Shown: positions 42,504 to 51,764, numbered from the stretch's first letter. The stretch: DNA of 64,000 bases from Sphingopyxis sp. FD7 (GCF_003609835.1 NZ_AP017898.1:2666001-2730000), one strand, 5' to 3'. The notes: a model not told the origin generated them from the sequence alone. Translations and numbers: made by a program.

Positions 42504-42539
42504 AAGGCCGTCTGTCCCGCTGCGGGGCAGGCGGCCTTT
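42504..42539 (+). terminator. Rho-independent-type hairpin after the FadJ gene
   Basis: AAGGCCGTCTGTCCC pairs with GGGGCAGGCGGCCTTT around a short loop, ending in TTTGCTTTG, about 25 bases after the stop. It should end the operon transcript. Confidence 0.6.
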
Positions 42540-42625
42540 GCTTTGCCTTGGGAACGCCGAAGGCGTGACCGAAAAGCTGCGATTCAAGGTTAAAGCGCTG
42601 GCAAGACCTGCCGTTAGGGCTGAGC

Positions 42626-42865
42626 ATGAACGCCATGTCCCTTGCCGCCGCCCTGATGCTTGCCGCAAGCGCACCCGCCGCCGCGCCCATAGCGCAGCAG
42701 CCGAAGGCGAGCGCGGTCGGCATCGCGCGCGTGCGCATCCTGGCCCCCGCCGAGGTCCGACGCGTGGACGGGCGGCTGGAGGTGCGAAGCGGCAGCCGCG
42801 ACGCACCGACGCAGGTCCACCGCACCGAACGGCGCGACGGCGGCGAAACCGCCGATTTTTACTGA
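42626..42865 (+). CDS. Small hypothetical secreted protein
   Basis: A 79-residue protein with an N-terminal hydrophobic segment (MNAMSLAAALMLAASAPAAA) that is a likely signal peptide, then a short polar part (VGIARVRILAPAEVRRVDG, RTERRDGG). AGGG lies eight bases before the ATG. It has no recognised domain and might be a coding artefact, but signal, ribosome site and ending 10 bases from the convergent thioesterase stop favour a real gene. Confidence 0.5.
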   Translation: MNAMSLAAALMLAASAPAAAPIAQQPKASAVGIARVRILAPAEVRRVDGRLEVRSGSRDAPTQVHRTERRDGGETADFY

Positions 42866-42875
42866 GTTATGGGCC

Positions 42876-43286
42876 TCAACCCTTTTCGCCTGGAAAGAAG
42901 CGCGCGATCACATCGCTCGCGAGCCGCGCGGGGCGCAGCGTTTCGGCGTCGATACAGCACCAGCTCGACTTGACCTCGGCCAGCACTTCCTCGCCGCGGC
43001 GGATGATCGTTTCGTAAAAGGCGCGCGCGCCCTGCACCTTTTCGAGGATGACCGTCGCGATGACCTGATCGTCGAGGAAGGCGGGGCGGCGATAGGTGAT
43101 TTCATGCTTGAGCGCGACCCAGAGATGCGCGGCGACCGCTTCGGGCGGCGCGATCTTGCGCCAGTGCGACAGCACCGCGTCCTGCACCCAGCTCAGATAA
43201 TGGGCGTTGTTCACATGCCCCATGAAGTCGATCGCGTCGGCGCCGACGGCAATGGGATGGTCGTGCGGAAGCGAGGCTGTCGTCAT
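42876..43286 (-). CDS. Hotdog-fold acyl-CoA thioesterase
   Basis: A 136-residue YbgC/4-hydroxybenzoyl-CoA-type thioesterase. The catalytic and core segments are DAIDFMGHVNNAHYLSWVQD and ALKHEITYRRPAFLDDQVIA, then KSSWCCIDAETLRP. Substrate is not readable. The start codon is only five bases from a palindrome and has a weak ribosome site. It lies 45 bases after queF on the same strand but may have its own promoter. Confidence 0.85.
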   Translation of the reverse strand: MTTASLPHDHPIAVGADAIDFMGHVNNAHYLSWVQDAVLSHWRKIAPPEAVAAHLWVALKHEITYRRPAFLDDQVIATVILEKVQGARAFYETIIRRGEEVLAEVKSSWCCIDAETLRPARLASDVIARFFPGEKG

Positions 43287-43290
43287 ATCG

Positions 43291-43306
43291 TTTACACTAG
43301 TGTCAA
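43291..43306. promoter_or_regulatory. Palindrome TTTACAC-TA-GTGTCAA at the thioesterase start
   Basis: Seven-base arms with one mismatch, immediately before the thioesterase start. Its layout parallels the TTTACG-type palindromes of the catabolic cluster, but the core differs (ACACTAGTGT). On the minus strand it includes a TTGACA that could be a -35 box. Confidence 0.4.
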
Positions 43307-43331
43307 CAAAATGTGTCGGAAAGATGAAATA

Positions 43332-43802
43332 TCAGCCGCGCCCGCGATAGGGCGCGACGCCCTGGTCGGGGAGCCACAGCTCCGCGGGCGGCGGTCCCGA
43401 CTGCCAGAAAACGTCGATCGGAATGCCGCCGCGCGGATACCAGTAACCGCCGATGCGCAGCCATATGGGCCGCATCTCGTCGAACAGGCGACGGCCGATA
43501 CCGACGGTGCAATCCTCGTGGAAACCGGCATGGTTGCGAAAGGAACCGAGGAACAGCTTGAGGCTTTTCGATTCGACGATTGTTTCGCGCGGCGCGTAGT
43601 CGATCACCAGATGCGCGAAATCGGGCTGGCCGGTAACCGGGCAGAGCGACGTGAACTCGGGTGCGGCGAAGCGGACGAGATAAAGCTCGCCCACGCGTGG
43701 ATTGGGCACATAGTCGAGCACCGCGGCCCCGGGCGAGGCAGGCAGTTCGCTCGATTGGCCGAGATGTTTGGGCGCGAGCGGCGTAGGGGTGGAATCGGTC
43801 AT
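43332..43802 (-). CDS. queF: NADPH-dependent 7-cyano-7-deazaguanine reductase
   Basis: A 156-residue short-form (type I) QueF that reduces preQ0 to preQ1 in queuosine synthesis. The catalytic [11 protein letters not shown] holds the nucleophile Cys-54 and Asp-61, and the family QueF motif is seen as [15 protein letters not shown]. The C-terminal [11 protein letters not shown] is usual. It is divergent from an uncharacterised membrane protein and upstream of the thioesterase. It joins gluQRS and the precursor transporter elsewhere in the window. Confidence 0.94.
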   Translation of the reverse strand: MTDSTPTPLAPKHLGQSSELPASPGAAVLDYVPNPRVGELYLVRFAAPEFTSLCPVTGQPDFAHLVIDYAPRETIVESKSLKLFLGSFRNHAGFHEDCTVGIGRRLFDEMRPIWLRIGGYWYPRGGIPIDVFWQSGPPPAELWLPDQGVAPYRGRG

Positions 43803-43921
43803 GGAAACGCTCTAGTGCGCAGCGCGGCCGATGTCACCGACCTCGTGGGACTGCGGGCCGCGAGGTTCAGCGCCAATTCAGCGGCGCGGGCAAGATATGG
43901 ACGGTTTGGGATCGCGACAGG

Positions 43922-45220
43922 ATGAGCGTGCGGATATTCGGGCAGGATCGGGCGGCACGGGTCGCGCTGGCGGCAGCGATGCTGGTCGCGAGCGCGTCCG
44001 CGGGCGCGCAAGACAGTGGAACCGCCACGCAAAATCCGCCGCGCCAGATCGATTTCCGCCTCCAGCCCGAAGACGATGGCCGCGCGCCGGGCGTGCAGGG
44101 GCCCGCCGACAACGGCCTGCCCCCCGTCGCGCCGGGCGAGCGCCGCGGCCAGCCGACGCCTGCGCCCACGCCTACGGTCACGACCACGCCGACAGCGCCC
44201 GCCATCCCGCCGCGCGTCGTCCCGACCCAGCCCGAACCGCCAGCGGCGCCCGAGCCGACGGCCGCCCGAGGCCCGTCACCTGTAGCATCCGAGGCGCAGC
44301 GCACTGCCACGCCGACCCCCACACAGCAGCTCGACCCAGCGGCCGACGCGGAGGAGTTGCCGCCGGTCGATTCGGAAGCTACCGCGCCGGACCTCGTCAC
44401 GCGCGAATCGGCCGATGACATTCGGGCGGTCAACGTGCCCGCGTCGGGCACCCCGCCTTGGGCGTGGGCGCTCGCCGCGCTCGCCGCGCTGGGCGCAGGC
44501 CTCTGGTACTGGCGCCGCCGCATCGCGCCAGCGGGACCGGCGCTGGACGAAACGCCCGAAGCCGCATCGCCGCCCCCCGCGCCGCGTCCGGTCCAGCCGC
44601 CGCCCGCCAAAACCGCAACGCCGCGTCCGCCCGTACCCGCTACTCCCGCCGCATCCCCGGCCGCACCGCGCCCGGCTTCGCCGCTCGTCACTCGCCCCGC
44701 GGCCGAGCGCCGTGCGATCGTCGCCATGGCGCTCGAGATTCGCGCCATTCGCTTTGCCGCCGATCATGTCGCGGTCGCCTTTGCGCTCAACCTGGTCAAC
44801 CAGGGCAGCGCCGACGCGACCGGGCTGATGGTGCGCATCGCGCTGAATCAGGGATCGGCGATGACCGAACCGGTGCTCGGCCGCTTCTTCGACGGCGCGG
44901 GCGGCAGCGTGCTGCGCGACGACATGATGCTCGCGCCCGGCGCGGGCGAGCTTTTGTCGACCGAAGTGATGCTGCCGCGCGCCGCGATCGAACCGCTGAT
45001 GATCGGCGGCAAGCCGATGCTCGTCCCCGTGATGGCGATCGACGTCACCTATCATTGGGACGGCGAAGGTGACGCCTTCGGGCAGAATGCGGGCAGCTTC
45101 GTCCTCGGCCGCGAACAGGGAGCGGCCAGCGACAAGCTTGCACCGCTCGCGCTCGACCGCGCCGCCTATGCGGTCGACCGCCCCGCCGCCCGGCCGACCG
45201 CGATTCGCCGCAGCCAATAG
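43922..45220 (+). CDS. Hypothetical single-pass membrane protein with long Pro-rich region
   Basis: A 432-residue protein that I do not recognise. It starts with a signal peptide (VALAAAMLVASASAGAQ), then about 130 residues rich in Pro, Ala and Thr, then a single helix WAWALAALAALGAGLWYWRR (about residues 178-197), a second Pro-rich linker, and a C-terminal domain of about 160 residues (AAERRAIVAMALEIRAIRFA, FALNLVNQGSADATGLMVRI). That domain resembles an immunoglobulin-like beta sandwich with a bulky loop. Topology puts the C-terminal domain in the cytosol if the first segment is cleaved; that is odd for such a fold. Confidence 0.65.
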   Translation: MSVRIFGQDRAARVALAAAMLVASASAGAQDSGTATQNPPRQIDFRLQPEDDGRAPGVQGPADNGLPPVAPGERRGQPTPAPTPTVTTTPTAPAIPPRVVPTQPEPPAAPEPTAARGPSPVASEAQRTATPTPTQQLDPAADAEELPPVDSEATAPDLVTRESADDIRAVNVPASGTPPWAWALAALAALGAGLWYWRRRIAPAGPALDETPEAASPPPAPRPVQPPPAKTATPRPPVPATPAASPAAPRPASPLVTRPAAERRAIVAMALEIRAIRFAADHVAVAFALNLVNQGSADATGLMVRIALNQGSAMTEPVLGRFFDGAGGSVLRDDMMLAPGAGELLSTEVMLPRAAIEPLMIGGKPMLVPVMAIDVTYHWDGEGDAFGQNAGSFVLGREQGAASDKLAPLALDRAAYAVDRPAARPTAIRRSQ

Positions 45221-45403
45221 GCGCGCAGGGCTGCAATCCGCCGCTTTTATTGTTGCGGTGCAGCAAAGGCTGGGGCAGAGCGGACCCGCTTGAAAAAGCA
45301 CAGGTGGGGGCATAGGCTGACGATCCCCGGAAAGAAGCCACAGCAGGATGGCCGGACGAGGAACAGGCAGAAGCTTCCCGACCGGCGGTAACAGGAGCAT
45401 GAC

Positions 45404-46243
45404 ATGGACGCCTTGGTTTCAACCGACTGGCTGGAACGCGAACTGGGGGCATCGGACCTGCGGGTCGTCGATGCGACGAAATTCCTGGGGACCGATCGCG
45501 ACGCGCGCGCCGAATATGAGGCAGGGCACATTCCCGGCGCGGTGTTCATGGACCTGGCCGAACTGACCGACACGTCGAGCGCGATCGAGAATATGGCGCC
45601 GCCCGCCGAAAAATTCGCGAGCCGCATGCAGTCGCTCGGCCTCGGCGATGGCAGCCGCATCGTGCTGTATGACGACAGCCCGCTCAAGAGCGCGGCGCGC
45701 GCCTGGTGGCTGCTCAAATTGTTCGGCGCACACGACGTTGCGCTGCTCGACGGCGGCCTCGCCAAGTGGAAGGCCGAAGGCCGCGCGCTTGAAATGGGCA
45801 AGCAGACGCTGCGCCACCGCCACTTCACCGTTTGGCGCGACGCCAAGGCGGTGCGGACGAAGGAACAGATGCTCGCCAATCTCGACAGTCGCGCCGAACA
45901 GGTGGTCGACGCGCGCCCCACGGCGCGCTTCACCGGCGAGGAACGCGACCCGCGCCCCGGCCTGGCGCCCGGCCATATTCCGGGATCGCGCAGCCTGCCG
46001 CACAGCGAATTGTTCAACGCCGACGGCACCTGGAAGCGCGGCGATGACCTCAAGGCCGCTTTCGACGCCGCCGGAATCGACCTCGACAAGCCGCTCGTCG
46101 CGACCTGCGGCAGCGGTATGACCGCCGCCGTCGTCGCCTTTGGCGCGCATCTGCTCGGCAAGGACGACGTCGCGGTCTATGACGGCAGCTGGCTCGAATG
46201 GGGGGCCGACGCCGCGACGCCCAAGGCGACCGGCGCGGCCTGA
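45404..46243 (+). CDS. sseA: 3-mercaptopyruvate sulfurtransferase
   Basis: A 279-residue two-domain rhodanese. The active-site loop is CGSGMTA with Cys-235, the signature that separates mercaptopyruvate from thiosulfate sulfurtransferases (CGSG versus CRxG-type). Each domain has the usual VVDAR/EYEAGHIPGA (first) and HIPGSRSLPHSELF (second) motifs. It probably handles sulfur from cysteine breakdown. AGGAG six bases before the ATG is a strong ribosome site. The 180 bases upstream hold the promoter; I see no riboswitch. Confidence 0.94.
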   Translation: MDALVSTDWLERELGASDLRVVDATKFLGTDRDARAEYEAGHIPGAVFMDLAELTDTSSAIENMAPPAEKFASRMQSLGLGDGSRIVLYDDSPLKSAARAWWLLKLFGAHDVALLDGGLAKWKAEGRALEMGKQTLRHRHFTVWRDAKAVRTKEQMLANLDSRAEQVVDARPTARFTGEERDPRPGLAPGHIPGSRSLPHSELFNADGTWKRGDDLKAAFDAAGIDLDKPLVATCGSGMTAAVVAFGAHLLGKDDVAVYDGSWLEWGADAATPKATGAA

Positions 46244-46252
46244 TCGGGCGCG

Positions 46253-47584
46253 GTGGTCGAATTGCCGCCTCTTGTCATTCCCAGCTTCGGCGCGGCGGTG
46301 CGCGTCTATGCGCGTATCGGCTTGCTGAGCTTCGGCGGCCCCGCAGGGCAGGTCGCGCTGATGCACCGCGAGTTCGTCGACGAGCGCCGCTGGGTCGACG
46401 AGGCGACCTTTCTCCACGCGCTCAATTTCTGCAATTTGCTGCCCGGCCCCGAAGCGCAGCAGCTCGCGACCTGGATCGGCTGGCGGCTGCACGGGCTGCG
46501 CGGCGGGCTGGCGGCCGGACTGCTGTTCATCGTTCCAGGCGCGCTGGTGATGCTCGGCCTGTCGCTGCTGTATGTGATGGCGGCGGGGCTGGGCTGGTTT
46601 ACCGCACTCTTCCTCGGCATCAAGGCGGCGGTGCTGGCGATCGTCGTGCAGGCGTTGCTGCGTATTGCCGGACGTGCGCTCAAGACCCCGCTCCAGCGCG
46701 GCATCGCGGCCGCCTCCTTCGTCGCCATCGCCATCCTGACCTTGCCCTTCCCGCTCGTCATTCTTGCAGCATTGCTGACCGGCTGGGCGGCGGGGCGCTG
46801 GCGGCCGGGCTGGCTCAGGCTCGCACCCGCCGCCGCGACGCCCATTGCGCCTTCGCGCTCGGCGTGGCGGCAGAGCGTTTCGGCGGTGCTGATCTGGGGC
46901 GCGATCTGGGCGGCGCCGATGCTGCTGATCCTCGCCACCCTGGGGCAGGAGCATGTCCTCTGGGACATCGGTGTCTTTTTCTCGCAGCTCGCCGTCGTCA
47001 CCTTCGGCGGCGCCTATGCGGTGCTTGCCTATATGGCGCAGGAAGCGGTCGGCGGCTTCGGCTGGCTGCGGCCGGGCGAGATGGCCGACGGGCTGGGACT
47101 CGCCGAAACGACGCCGGGGCCGCTGATCCTGGTGACGCAGTTCGTCGGCTTTCTCGCCGCCTACCGCGACGCCGCGCCCTTCACGCCCTTTGTGGCCGCC
47201 CTGTTCGGCGCGGGGCTGACGCTGTGGGTCACCTTTGCGCCTTGCTTCCTGTGGATTTTCACCTTCGCGCCGTGGATCGACCGGCTCGAACGCGCGGCGG
47301 GCCCGAAAGGCGCGCTCGCGGCCGTGACCGCGGCGGTCGTCGGCGTGATCGCCAACCTGTCGCTGTGGTTCGCGCTGCATCTGCTTTTCCGCGAGTCCGT
47401 CCGCAGCGGATGGGGCATGGAACTGCCGGTGCTTGCCAGCCTCGACCTTCGCGCGCTGCTGCTGGCGCTGCTCGCGGCGCTGCTGCTCTTTCGCTTCAGG
47501 ATGGGGATCGTGCCGGTGCTCGCAATCTGTTCGGCGGTGGGGCTCGTGGTCGGCTTTGCCGGTGCGCCACTGGATTTTACCTAG
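46253..47584 (+). CDS. chrA: Chromate transporter, long-chain (ChrA family)
   Basis: A 443-residue membrane protein with two CHR domains. The family motif appears once per half: SFGGPAGQVALMHREFVDER (then FLHALNFCNLLPGPEAQQLA) and TFGGAYAVLAYMAQEAVGG (then GLGLAETTPGPLILVTQFVG). Ten or more helices are predicted. It exports chromate or similar anions in family members, with sulfate competing. It starts with GTG nine bases after sseA, so they are probably co-transcribed: sulfur chemistry and sulfate-like anion export in one unit. Confidence 0.88.
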   Translation: MVELPPLVIPSFGAAVRVYARIGLLSFGGPAGQVALMHREFVDERRWVDEATFLHALNFCNLLPGPEAQQLATWIGWRLHGLRGGLAAGLLFIVPGALVMLGLSLLYVMAAGLGWFTALFLGIKAAVLAIVVQALLRIAGRALKTPLQRGIAAASFVAIAILTLPFPLVILAALLTGWAAGRWRPGWLRLAPAAATPIAPSRSAWRQSVSAVLIWGAIWAAPMLLILATLGQEHVLWDIGVFFSQLAVVTFGGAYAVLAYMAQEAVGGFGWLRPGEMADGLGLAETTPGPLILVTQFVGFLAAYRDAAPFTPFVAALFGAGLTLWVTFAPCFLWIFTFAPWIDRLERAAGPKGALAAVTAAVVGVIANLSLWFALHLLFRESVRSGWGMELPVLASLDLRALLLALLAALLLFRFRMGIVPVLAICSAVGLVVGFAGAPLDFT

Positions 47585-47605
47585 CGCTTCGCTAACAAGG
47601 CGGGG

Positions 47606-48811
47606 ATGAGCAAGAACGACGATGACGGCCTCCGCCCCGCGACACGGCTGGTGCGGGGCGGGCGGCGGCCCGAATGGACCGGCGACCCGCGGCTGGGCGG
47701 CGGCATCGTCAACCCACCCGTCTGGCGCGCTTCGACCATCCTTTACGACAATGTTGCCGATCTCAAGGCGCGCGGCCATGCGACCCACGACAGGCTCTAT
47801 TACGGCCGTCGCGGGACGCCGACGGTGTGGGCGCTCGCCGACGCGCTGACCGCGATGGAGCCGGGGGCCGAGGGGACATTGCTCTATCCTTCGGGCGTCG
47901 CCGCCAATTCGGCGGGGCTGCTCGCGCTCTTGTCGCCGGGCGATCATCTGCTGATGGTCGACAGCGCCTATGAGCCGACGCGCGCCTTTTGCGACGGGAT
48001 GCTCGCGCGGCTGGGCGTCGAAACCACCTATTATGATCCGCTCGTCGGCGCGGAGATTGCCGCGCTGATCCGCCCGGAAACGAAGCTGATCTTCCTCGAA
48101 TCACCGGGCAGCCTGACCTTCGAGGTGCAGGATGTACCCGCGATCACCCGCGCCGCGCGTGCGCGCGGCGTGCTGACGATGATCGACAACAGCTGGGCGA
48201 CGCCCCTGCTGTTCCCCGCGCTGGCGCACGGGGTCGATGTCGCGATGATGAGCCTTACCAAATATGTCGGCGGGCACAGCGACGCGATGATGGGCTCGCT
48301 CACCGCGACGCGCGCCGTCTGGCCAAAGCTGCGCAGCGCGGCGTACCAGCTCGGCCAGTCGGTCTCGCCCGACGATTGCGCACTCATGCTGCGCGGGCTG
48401 CGCACGCTCGACGTGCGGATGCAGCGGCATGGCGAAAACGGGCTGACGATCGCAAACTGGCTCGCCGGGCGCAAAGAAGTCGGCCGCGTGCTCCACCCCG
48501 CGCTTGCAGGTGACGCGGGCCACGCCATCTGGTCGCGCGATTTTGCAGGCACCAGCGGACTGTTCGGCTTCACGCTCAAGGGCGCCGACGAGGGCGCGCG
48601 CACGCGCTTCATCGACGCGCTCACCCATTTCGGCATCGGTTTCAGCTGGGGCGGCTATGAAAGCCTGATCGTGCCCGCCGATCCCGCGGGCATCCGCACC
48701 GCGACGCGCTGGGCCGACCCCGACCCCCTCGTCCGCCTGTCGATCGGGCTCGAAGACCCCGCCGACCTGATCGCCGACCTCGCGCGCGGCTTTGCGGCGA
48801 TGACGGCGTGA
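47606..48811 (+). CDS. metC: Cystathionine beta-lyase / PLP-dependent gamma-family enzyme
   Basis: A 401-residue PLP enzyme of the Cys/Met metabolism family. Visible motifs are TRLVRGGRRPEWTGDP, YGRRGTPTVWALADALTAME, LYPSGVAANSAGLLALL, the Asp in TMIDNSWATPLLF, and the Schiff-base Lys-219 in MSLTKYVGGHSD. The RRGTPT and WGGYES details fit cystathionine beta-lyases rather than cystathionine gamma-synthases; methionine gamma-lyase is a less likely option. It is followed with GTGA overlap by an MscS-type gene, so the two are translated together. Confidence 0.88.
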   Translation: MSKNDDDGLRPATRLVRGGRRPEWTGDPRLGGGIVNPPVWRASTILYDNVADLKARGHATHDRLYYGRRGTPTVWALADALTAMEPGAEGTLLYPSGVAANSAGLLALLSPGDHLLMVDSAYEPTRAFCDGMLARLGVETTYYDPLVGAEIAALIRPETKLIFLESPGSLTFEVQDVPAITRAARARGVLTMIDNSWATPLLFPALAHGVDVAMMSLTKYVGGHSDAMMGSLTATRAVWPKLRSAAYQLGQSVSPDDCALMLRGLRTLDVRMQRHGENGLTIANWLAGRKEVGRVLHPALAGDAGHAIWSRDFAGTSGLFGFTLKGADEGARTRFIDALTHFGIGFSWGGYESLIVPADPAGIRTATRWADPDPLVRLSIGLEDPADLIADLARGFAAMTA

Positions 48812-50109
48812 ACAGCCTCGACGCCCTGCTCGCCCGCATGGGTTTTCCGGCGCTTGCCGAAGCGCAGCTGGTTGAGCTCGGCGTCGCCGCGGCGCTGGCG
48901 GTGCTCGCACTCGCCGCGAACTGGCTCGTCAGAAAGCGGATCGGGCCGCGGCTCGCCGACTGGCTGCATGGGCAGGATTTCGGCGCGCGCGGGCCGCTCA
49001 CCGAACGCGCCGGCGCAATTCTCGGCTGGATCGCCGCGCTGCTGATCGTCGGTATCGCAGGGGCGCTCTGGCCCTGGCACCCCTATGCGTTGCTGCTGCT
49101 GAACCTGCTGTTCGCATTCGGCGCCGCGGCGCTGGTGCGACATATATTGATCGGCGTGGGGCTCGGCGACGGGGCGGCGCTGGCGGGGGCGTTCGTCGCG
49201 CTCGTCATCATGTTGTCACGCGCGGTCGGCGGGCTGGAACTGTTGCAGGAGCGGCTCGACGCCTTTGGCTTCTCGATCGGTGCGCGGCATTTCTCGCTGC
49301 TCACCGTCGTCAACCTGCTGGTGACCGTGGTCATTCTCTTCACGCTGGTGCGGCTCGCGACGCGCGTGCTGCGCCGGGCGATCAGGCGCAGCGATCGTTT
49401 CGATCCGACACAGCGGTTGCTTATCGAAAAGATCTCGGCGGTGGTGATTATCGTCGCCGCCTTTTTTGTCGGCATCGACATATTGGGCATCGACCTCACC
49501 GCCTTTGCGGTGTTTTCGGGCGCGCTCGGCCTGGCAATCGGTTTCGGGCTGCAAAAAACCGTCGGCAATCTGATCGCGGGGATCATCCTGCTGATGGATC
49601 GTTCGATCAAGCCGGGCGACGTCATCGCGGTCGGCGACAGCTTTGGCTGGGTGAACAAGATCGGCGTGCGCGCGGTGTCGGTGATCACGCGCGAGGGCAA
49701 GGAGCATCTGATCCCCAACGAAATCCTGATGACGCAGGAGGTCGAGAACTGGAGCTATTCGAGCCGTACGGTGCGCGTGAGCATCGCGGTGGGCGTCGCC
49801 TACGACACAGACCTGCGGCTCGCGCAGCAGCTGATGATCGAAGCGGCCAGCGAGACGAGGCGCGTGCTGGCCGAGCCCGCGCCCGTATGCTGGATCACCG
49901 CTTTCGGCGACAGCAGCGTCGACCATGAAGTGCGCTTCTGGATCACCGACCCTGAGGCCGGGATCGGCAATATCAAGGGGGACGTCTTTCTGCGCATCTG
50001 GGACAAGTTTCAGGCGTCGGGGATCGAAATCCCCTATCCGCAGCGCGACCTGCACGTGCGCTCGATGCCCGCGCCCCAAACGGCGTCGGCGCCGAAGCCG
50101 AAAGATTGA
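48808..50109 (+). CDS. Mechanosensitive ion channel, MscS family
   Basis: A 433-residue channel. The N-terminal half has several hydrophobic helices; the pore helix and following beta domain are clear: FSGALGLAIGFGLQKTVGN, LIAGIILLMDRSIKPGDVIAV and GKEHLIPNEILMTQEVENWS. It releases solutes in osmotic downshock. The GTG start overlaps the metC stop. It is longer than E. coli MscS, with extra N-terminal helices as in YbdG- or YnaI-type members. Confidence 0.88.
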   Translation: MNSLDALLARMGFPALAEAQLVELGVAAALAVLALAANWLVRKRIGPRLADWLHGQDFGARGPLTERAGAILGWIAALLIVGIAGALWPWHPYALLLLNLLFAFGAAALVRHILIGVGLGDGAALAGAFVALVIMLSRAVGGLELLQERLDAFGFSIGARHFSLLTVVNLLVTVVILFTLVRLATRVLRRAIRRSDRFDPTQRLLIEKISAVVIIVAAFFVGIDILGIDLTAFAVFSGALGLAIGFGLQKTVGNLIAGIILLMDRSIKPGDVIAVGDSFGWVNKIGVRAVSVITREGKEHLIPNEILMTQEVENWSYSSRTVRVSIAVGVAYDTDLRLAQQLMIEAASETRRVLAEPAPVCWITAFGDSSVDHEVRFWITDPEAGIGNIKGDVFLRIWDKFQASGIEIPYPQRDLHVRSMPAPQTASAPKPKD

Positions 50110-50111
50110 AT

Positions 50112-50132
50112 CGTCGCCTTCGCGGGGGCGAC
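50112..50132. repeat. Truncated hairpin repeat between mscS and ppa
   Basis: CGTCGCC-TTCGCGG-GGGCGAC is a shorter relative of the 28-base hairpin at 21015. It may serve as terminator for both convergent genes. Confidence 0.5.
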
Positions 50133-50139
50133 ATATGCT

Positions 50140-50676
50140 TCAGAAGCCGACTTTTTTCGCGCGCTCGACCGCTTCGACAATGATGCGCTTGGCCGCATCG
50201 ACATCGCCCCAGCCGTTGAGCTTCGCCCATTTGCCGGGTTCGAGATCCTTGTAATGGGTGAAGAAATGCTCGATCTGTTGCAGCACGATCGGCGGCATGT
50301 CGGTGTAGCTTGCGACATCCTTGTAATAGGGGAAGGTCTTGTTCACCGGCACGCACAGCAGCTTCTCGTCGCCGCCGGCGTCATCCTCCATCATCAGCAC
50401 CCCGATCGGGCGGCATTTGACCACCGCGCCCGCGACGATCGGCGAGCGCGCGACGACGAGCGCATCCAACGGGTCGCCATCGTCGCCGAGCGTGTGCGGA
50501 ATGAAGCCGTAATTGGCGGGATAGCGCATCGGCGTGTGCAGGAAGCGGTCGACGAACAGCGCGCCCGACGCCTTGTCGAACTCATATTTCACCGGCTCGC
50601 CGCCGATCGGCACTTCGATCAGGACGTTGAGGCTGTCAGGCGGGCTGTCGCCCGCCGGAATGAGGTCGATACGCAT
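50140..50676 (-). CDS. ppa: Inorganic pyrophosphatase
   Basis: A 178-residue family I pyrophosphatase. The metal-binding and catalytic segments are present: [40 protein letters not shown] with LDALVV, and [20 protein letters not shown]. It drives biosynthesis by hydrolysing pyrophosphate. AGGA lies eight bases before the start. It is convergent with mscS, 30 bases apart. Confidence 0.96.
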   Translation of the reverse strand: MRIDLIPAGDSPPDSLNVLIEVPIGGEPVKYEFDKASGALFVDRFLHTPMRYPANYGFIPHTLGDDGDPLDALVVARSPIVAGAVVKCRPIGVLMMEDDAGGDEKLLCVPVNKTFPYYKDVASYTDMPPIVLQQIEHFFTHYKDLEPGKWAKLNGWGDVDAAKRIIVEAVERAKKVGF

Positions 50677-50746
50677 GGGAGAAATCCTGTCTTTTCTTGA
50701 TTCGCGCGCGGCCTTAGCCCCGGAGGGCGCGACAAGTCGAGGGCAA

Positions 50747-51622
50747 TCAACCCTGCAAGGTGCGGATGATCGCCGAAAAGTCGTGGCCGTCCTTGTCGGC
50801 CTCGACAAACGCCTCGTATAGCTCCCGCGCCTTTGCCCCCATTGGCACATCGGCGTTGACGCTGGCGGCGGCCTCCATCGCGAGGCGCAGATCCTTGAGC
50901 ATCAGCGCCGCCGCGAAACCGCCCTTGTAATCATTGTCGGCGGGGGTCGTCGGACCAACGCCGGGAAGCGGCGCATAGCTGGTGAGCGACCAGCATTGCC
51001 CCGACGACACGCTGGCGATGTCGAAAAATGTCTGCGGATCAAGGCCGAGTTTCTGAGCGAGCGCGAGCGTCTCGCACGTCGCGACCATCGACGCGCCGAG
51101 CAGCATATTGTTGCAGATTTTCGCCGCCTGCCCCGTACCCGCATCGCCGGCGTGGATCACCGCCTTGCCCATTTTGGCGAGAATCGGCTCGGCGCGTGCA
51201 AAGCCTTCATCGGTGCCGCCGACCATGAAGGTGAGCGTTCCGGCATTGGCGGCGGCGATGCCGCCCGACACCGGCGCGTCGACAGCAACGAGGCCCTTGG
51301 CGGTCGCCGCCTCGATATTGGCGCGCGCGGTCGCGACGTCGATCGTCGAGCAGTCGAGGAGCAGCGTGCCGGGCGCGGCGTTGGGATAGACATCGCCTTC
51401 ATAGACGCCTGCGACATGCTTGCCCGCAGGCAGCATTGTGACGACGGCTTCGGCGCCGGTCACCGCTTCAGCGGCGGAGGCGGCGCGGGTGCAGCCCGCT
51501 TCGACGGCGCGCGCCAGCGCCTCTTCGCTGAGGTCGAAGGCGCGGACCTCATGCCCCGCCCTGGCGAGGTTCGCGGCCATCCCGCCGCCCATATTGCCGA
51601 GTCCGATAAAAGCGATCTTCAT
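50747..51622 (-). CDS. mmsB: 3-hydroxyisobutyrate dehydrogenase
   Basis: A 291-residue beta-hydroxyacid dehydrogenase that oxidises 3-hydroxyisobutyrate to methylmalonate semialdehyde in valine breakdown. The NAD motif is [20 protein letters not shown], the substrate site is [16 protein letters not shown], and the catalytic Lys-168 lies in [14 protein letters not shown]. The context in a complete valine set fixes the substrate. It is the last gene of the leftward cluster, separated from the hydratase by a family C type repeat. Confidence 0.92.
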   Translation of the reverse strand: MKIAFIGLGNMGGGMAANLARAGHEVRAFDLSEEALARAVEAGCTRAASAAEAVTGAEAVVTMLPAGKHVAGVYEGDVYPNAAPGTLLLDCSTIDVATARANIEAATAKGLVAVDAPVSGGIAAANAGTLTFMVGGTDEGFARAEPILAKMGKAVIHAGDAGTGQAAKICNNMLLGASMVATCETLALAQKLGLDPQTFFDIASVSSGQCWSLTSYAPLPGVGPTTPADNDYKGGFAAALMLKDLRLAMEAAASVNADVPMGAKARELYEAFVEADKDGHDFSAIIRTLQG

Positions 51623-51637
51623 TTGTCTCTCCATGAG

Positions 51638-51755
51638 CCCTCTCCCCTTCAGGGGAGAGGATTGGGAGAGGAGGACGTGGTCACAAGCCCCTCTCCAACT
51701 CCGGCCAGGCGCTACGCGCCAAGCCTCCATATCCTCTCCCCTGAAGGGGAGAGGG
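51638..51755. repeat. Inverted repeat between hydratase and mmsB
   Basis: Ends CCCTCTCCCCTTCAGGGGAG and CTCTCCCCTGAAGGGGAGAG each form a hairpin. The middle is GC-rich and lacks a coding frame. The element resembles the family C repeats of the other catabolic cluster. Confidence 0.75.
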
Positions 51756-51764
51756 TTTAGAAGG

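Noticed and set aside
45221..45403. Possible riboswitch before sseA
   Set aside because: The sequence did not fit any riboswitch consensus that I could recall (SAM-II and SAH were considered).
45419..47947. 842-codon leftward open frame opposite sseA, chrA and metC
   Set aside because: Antisense artefact of high GC; three well-conserved genes occupy the other strand.
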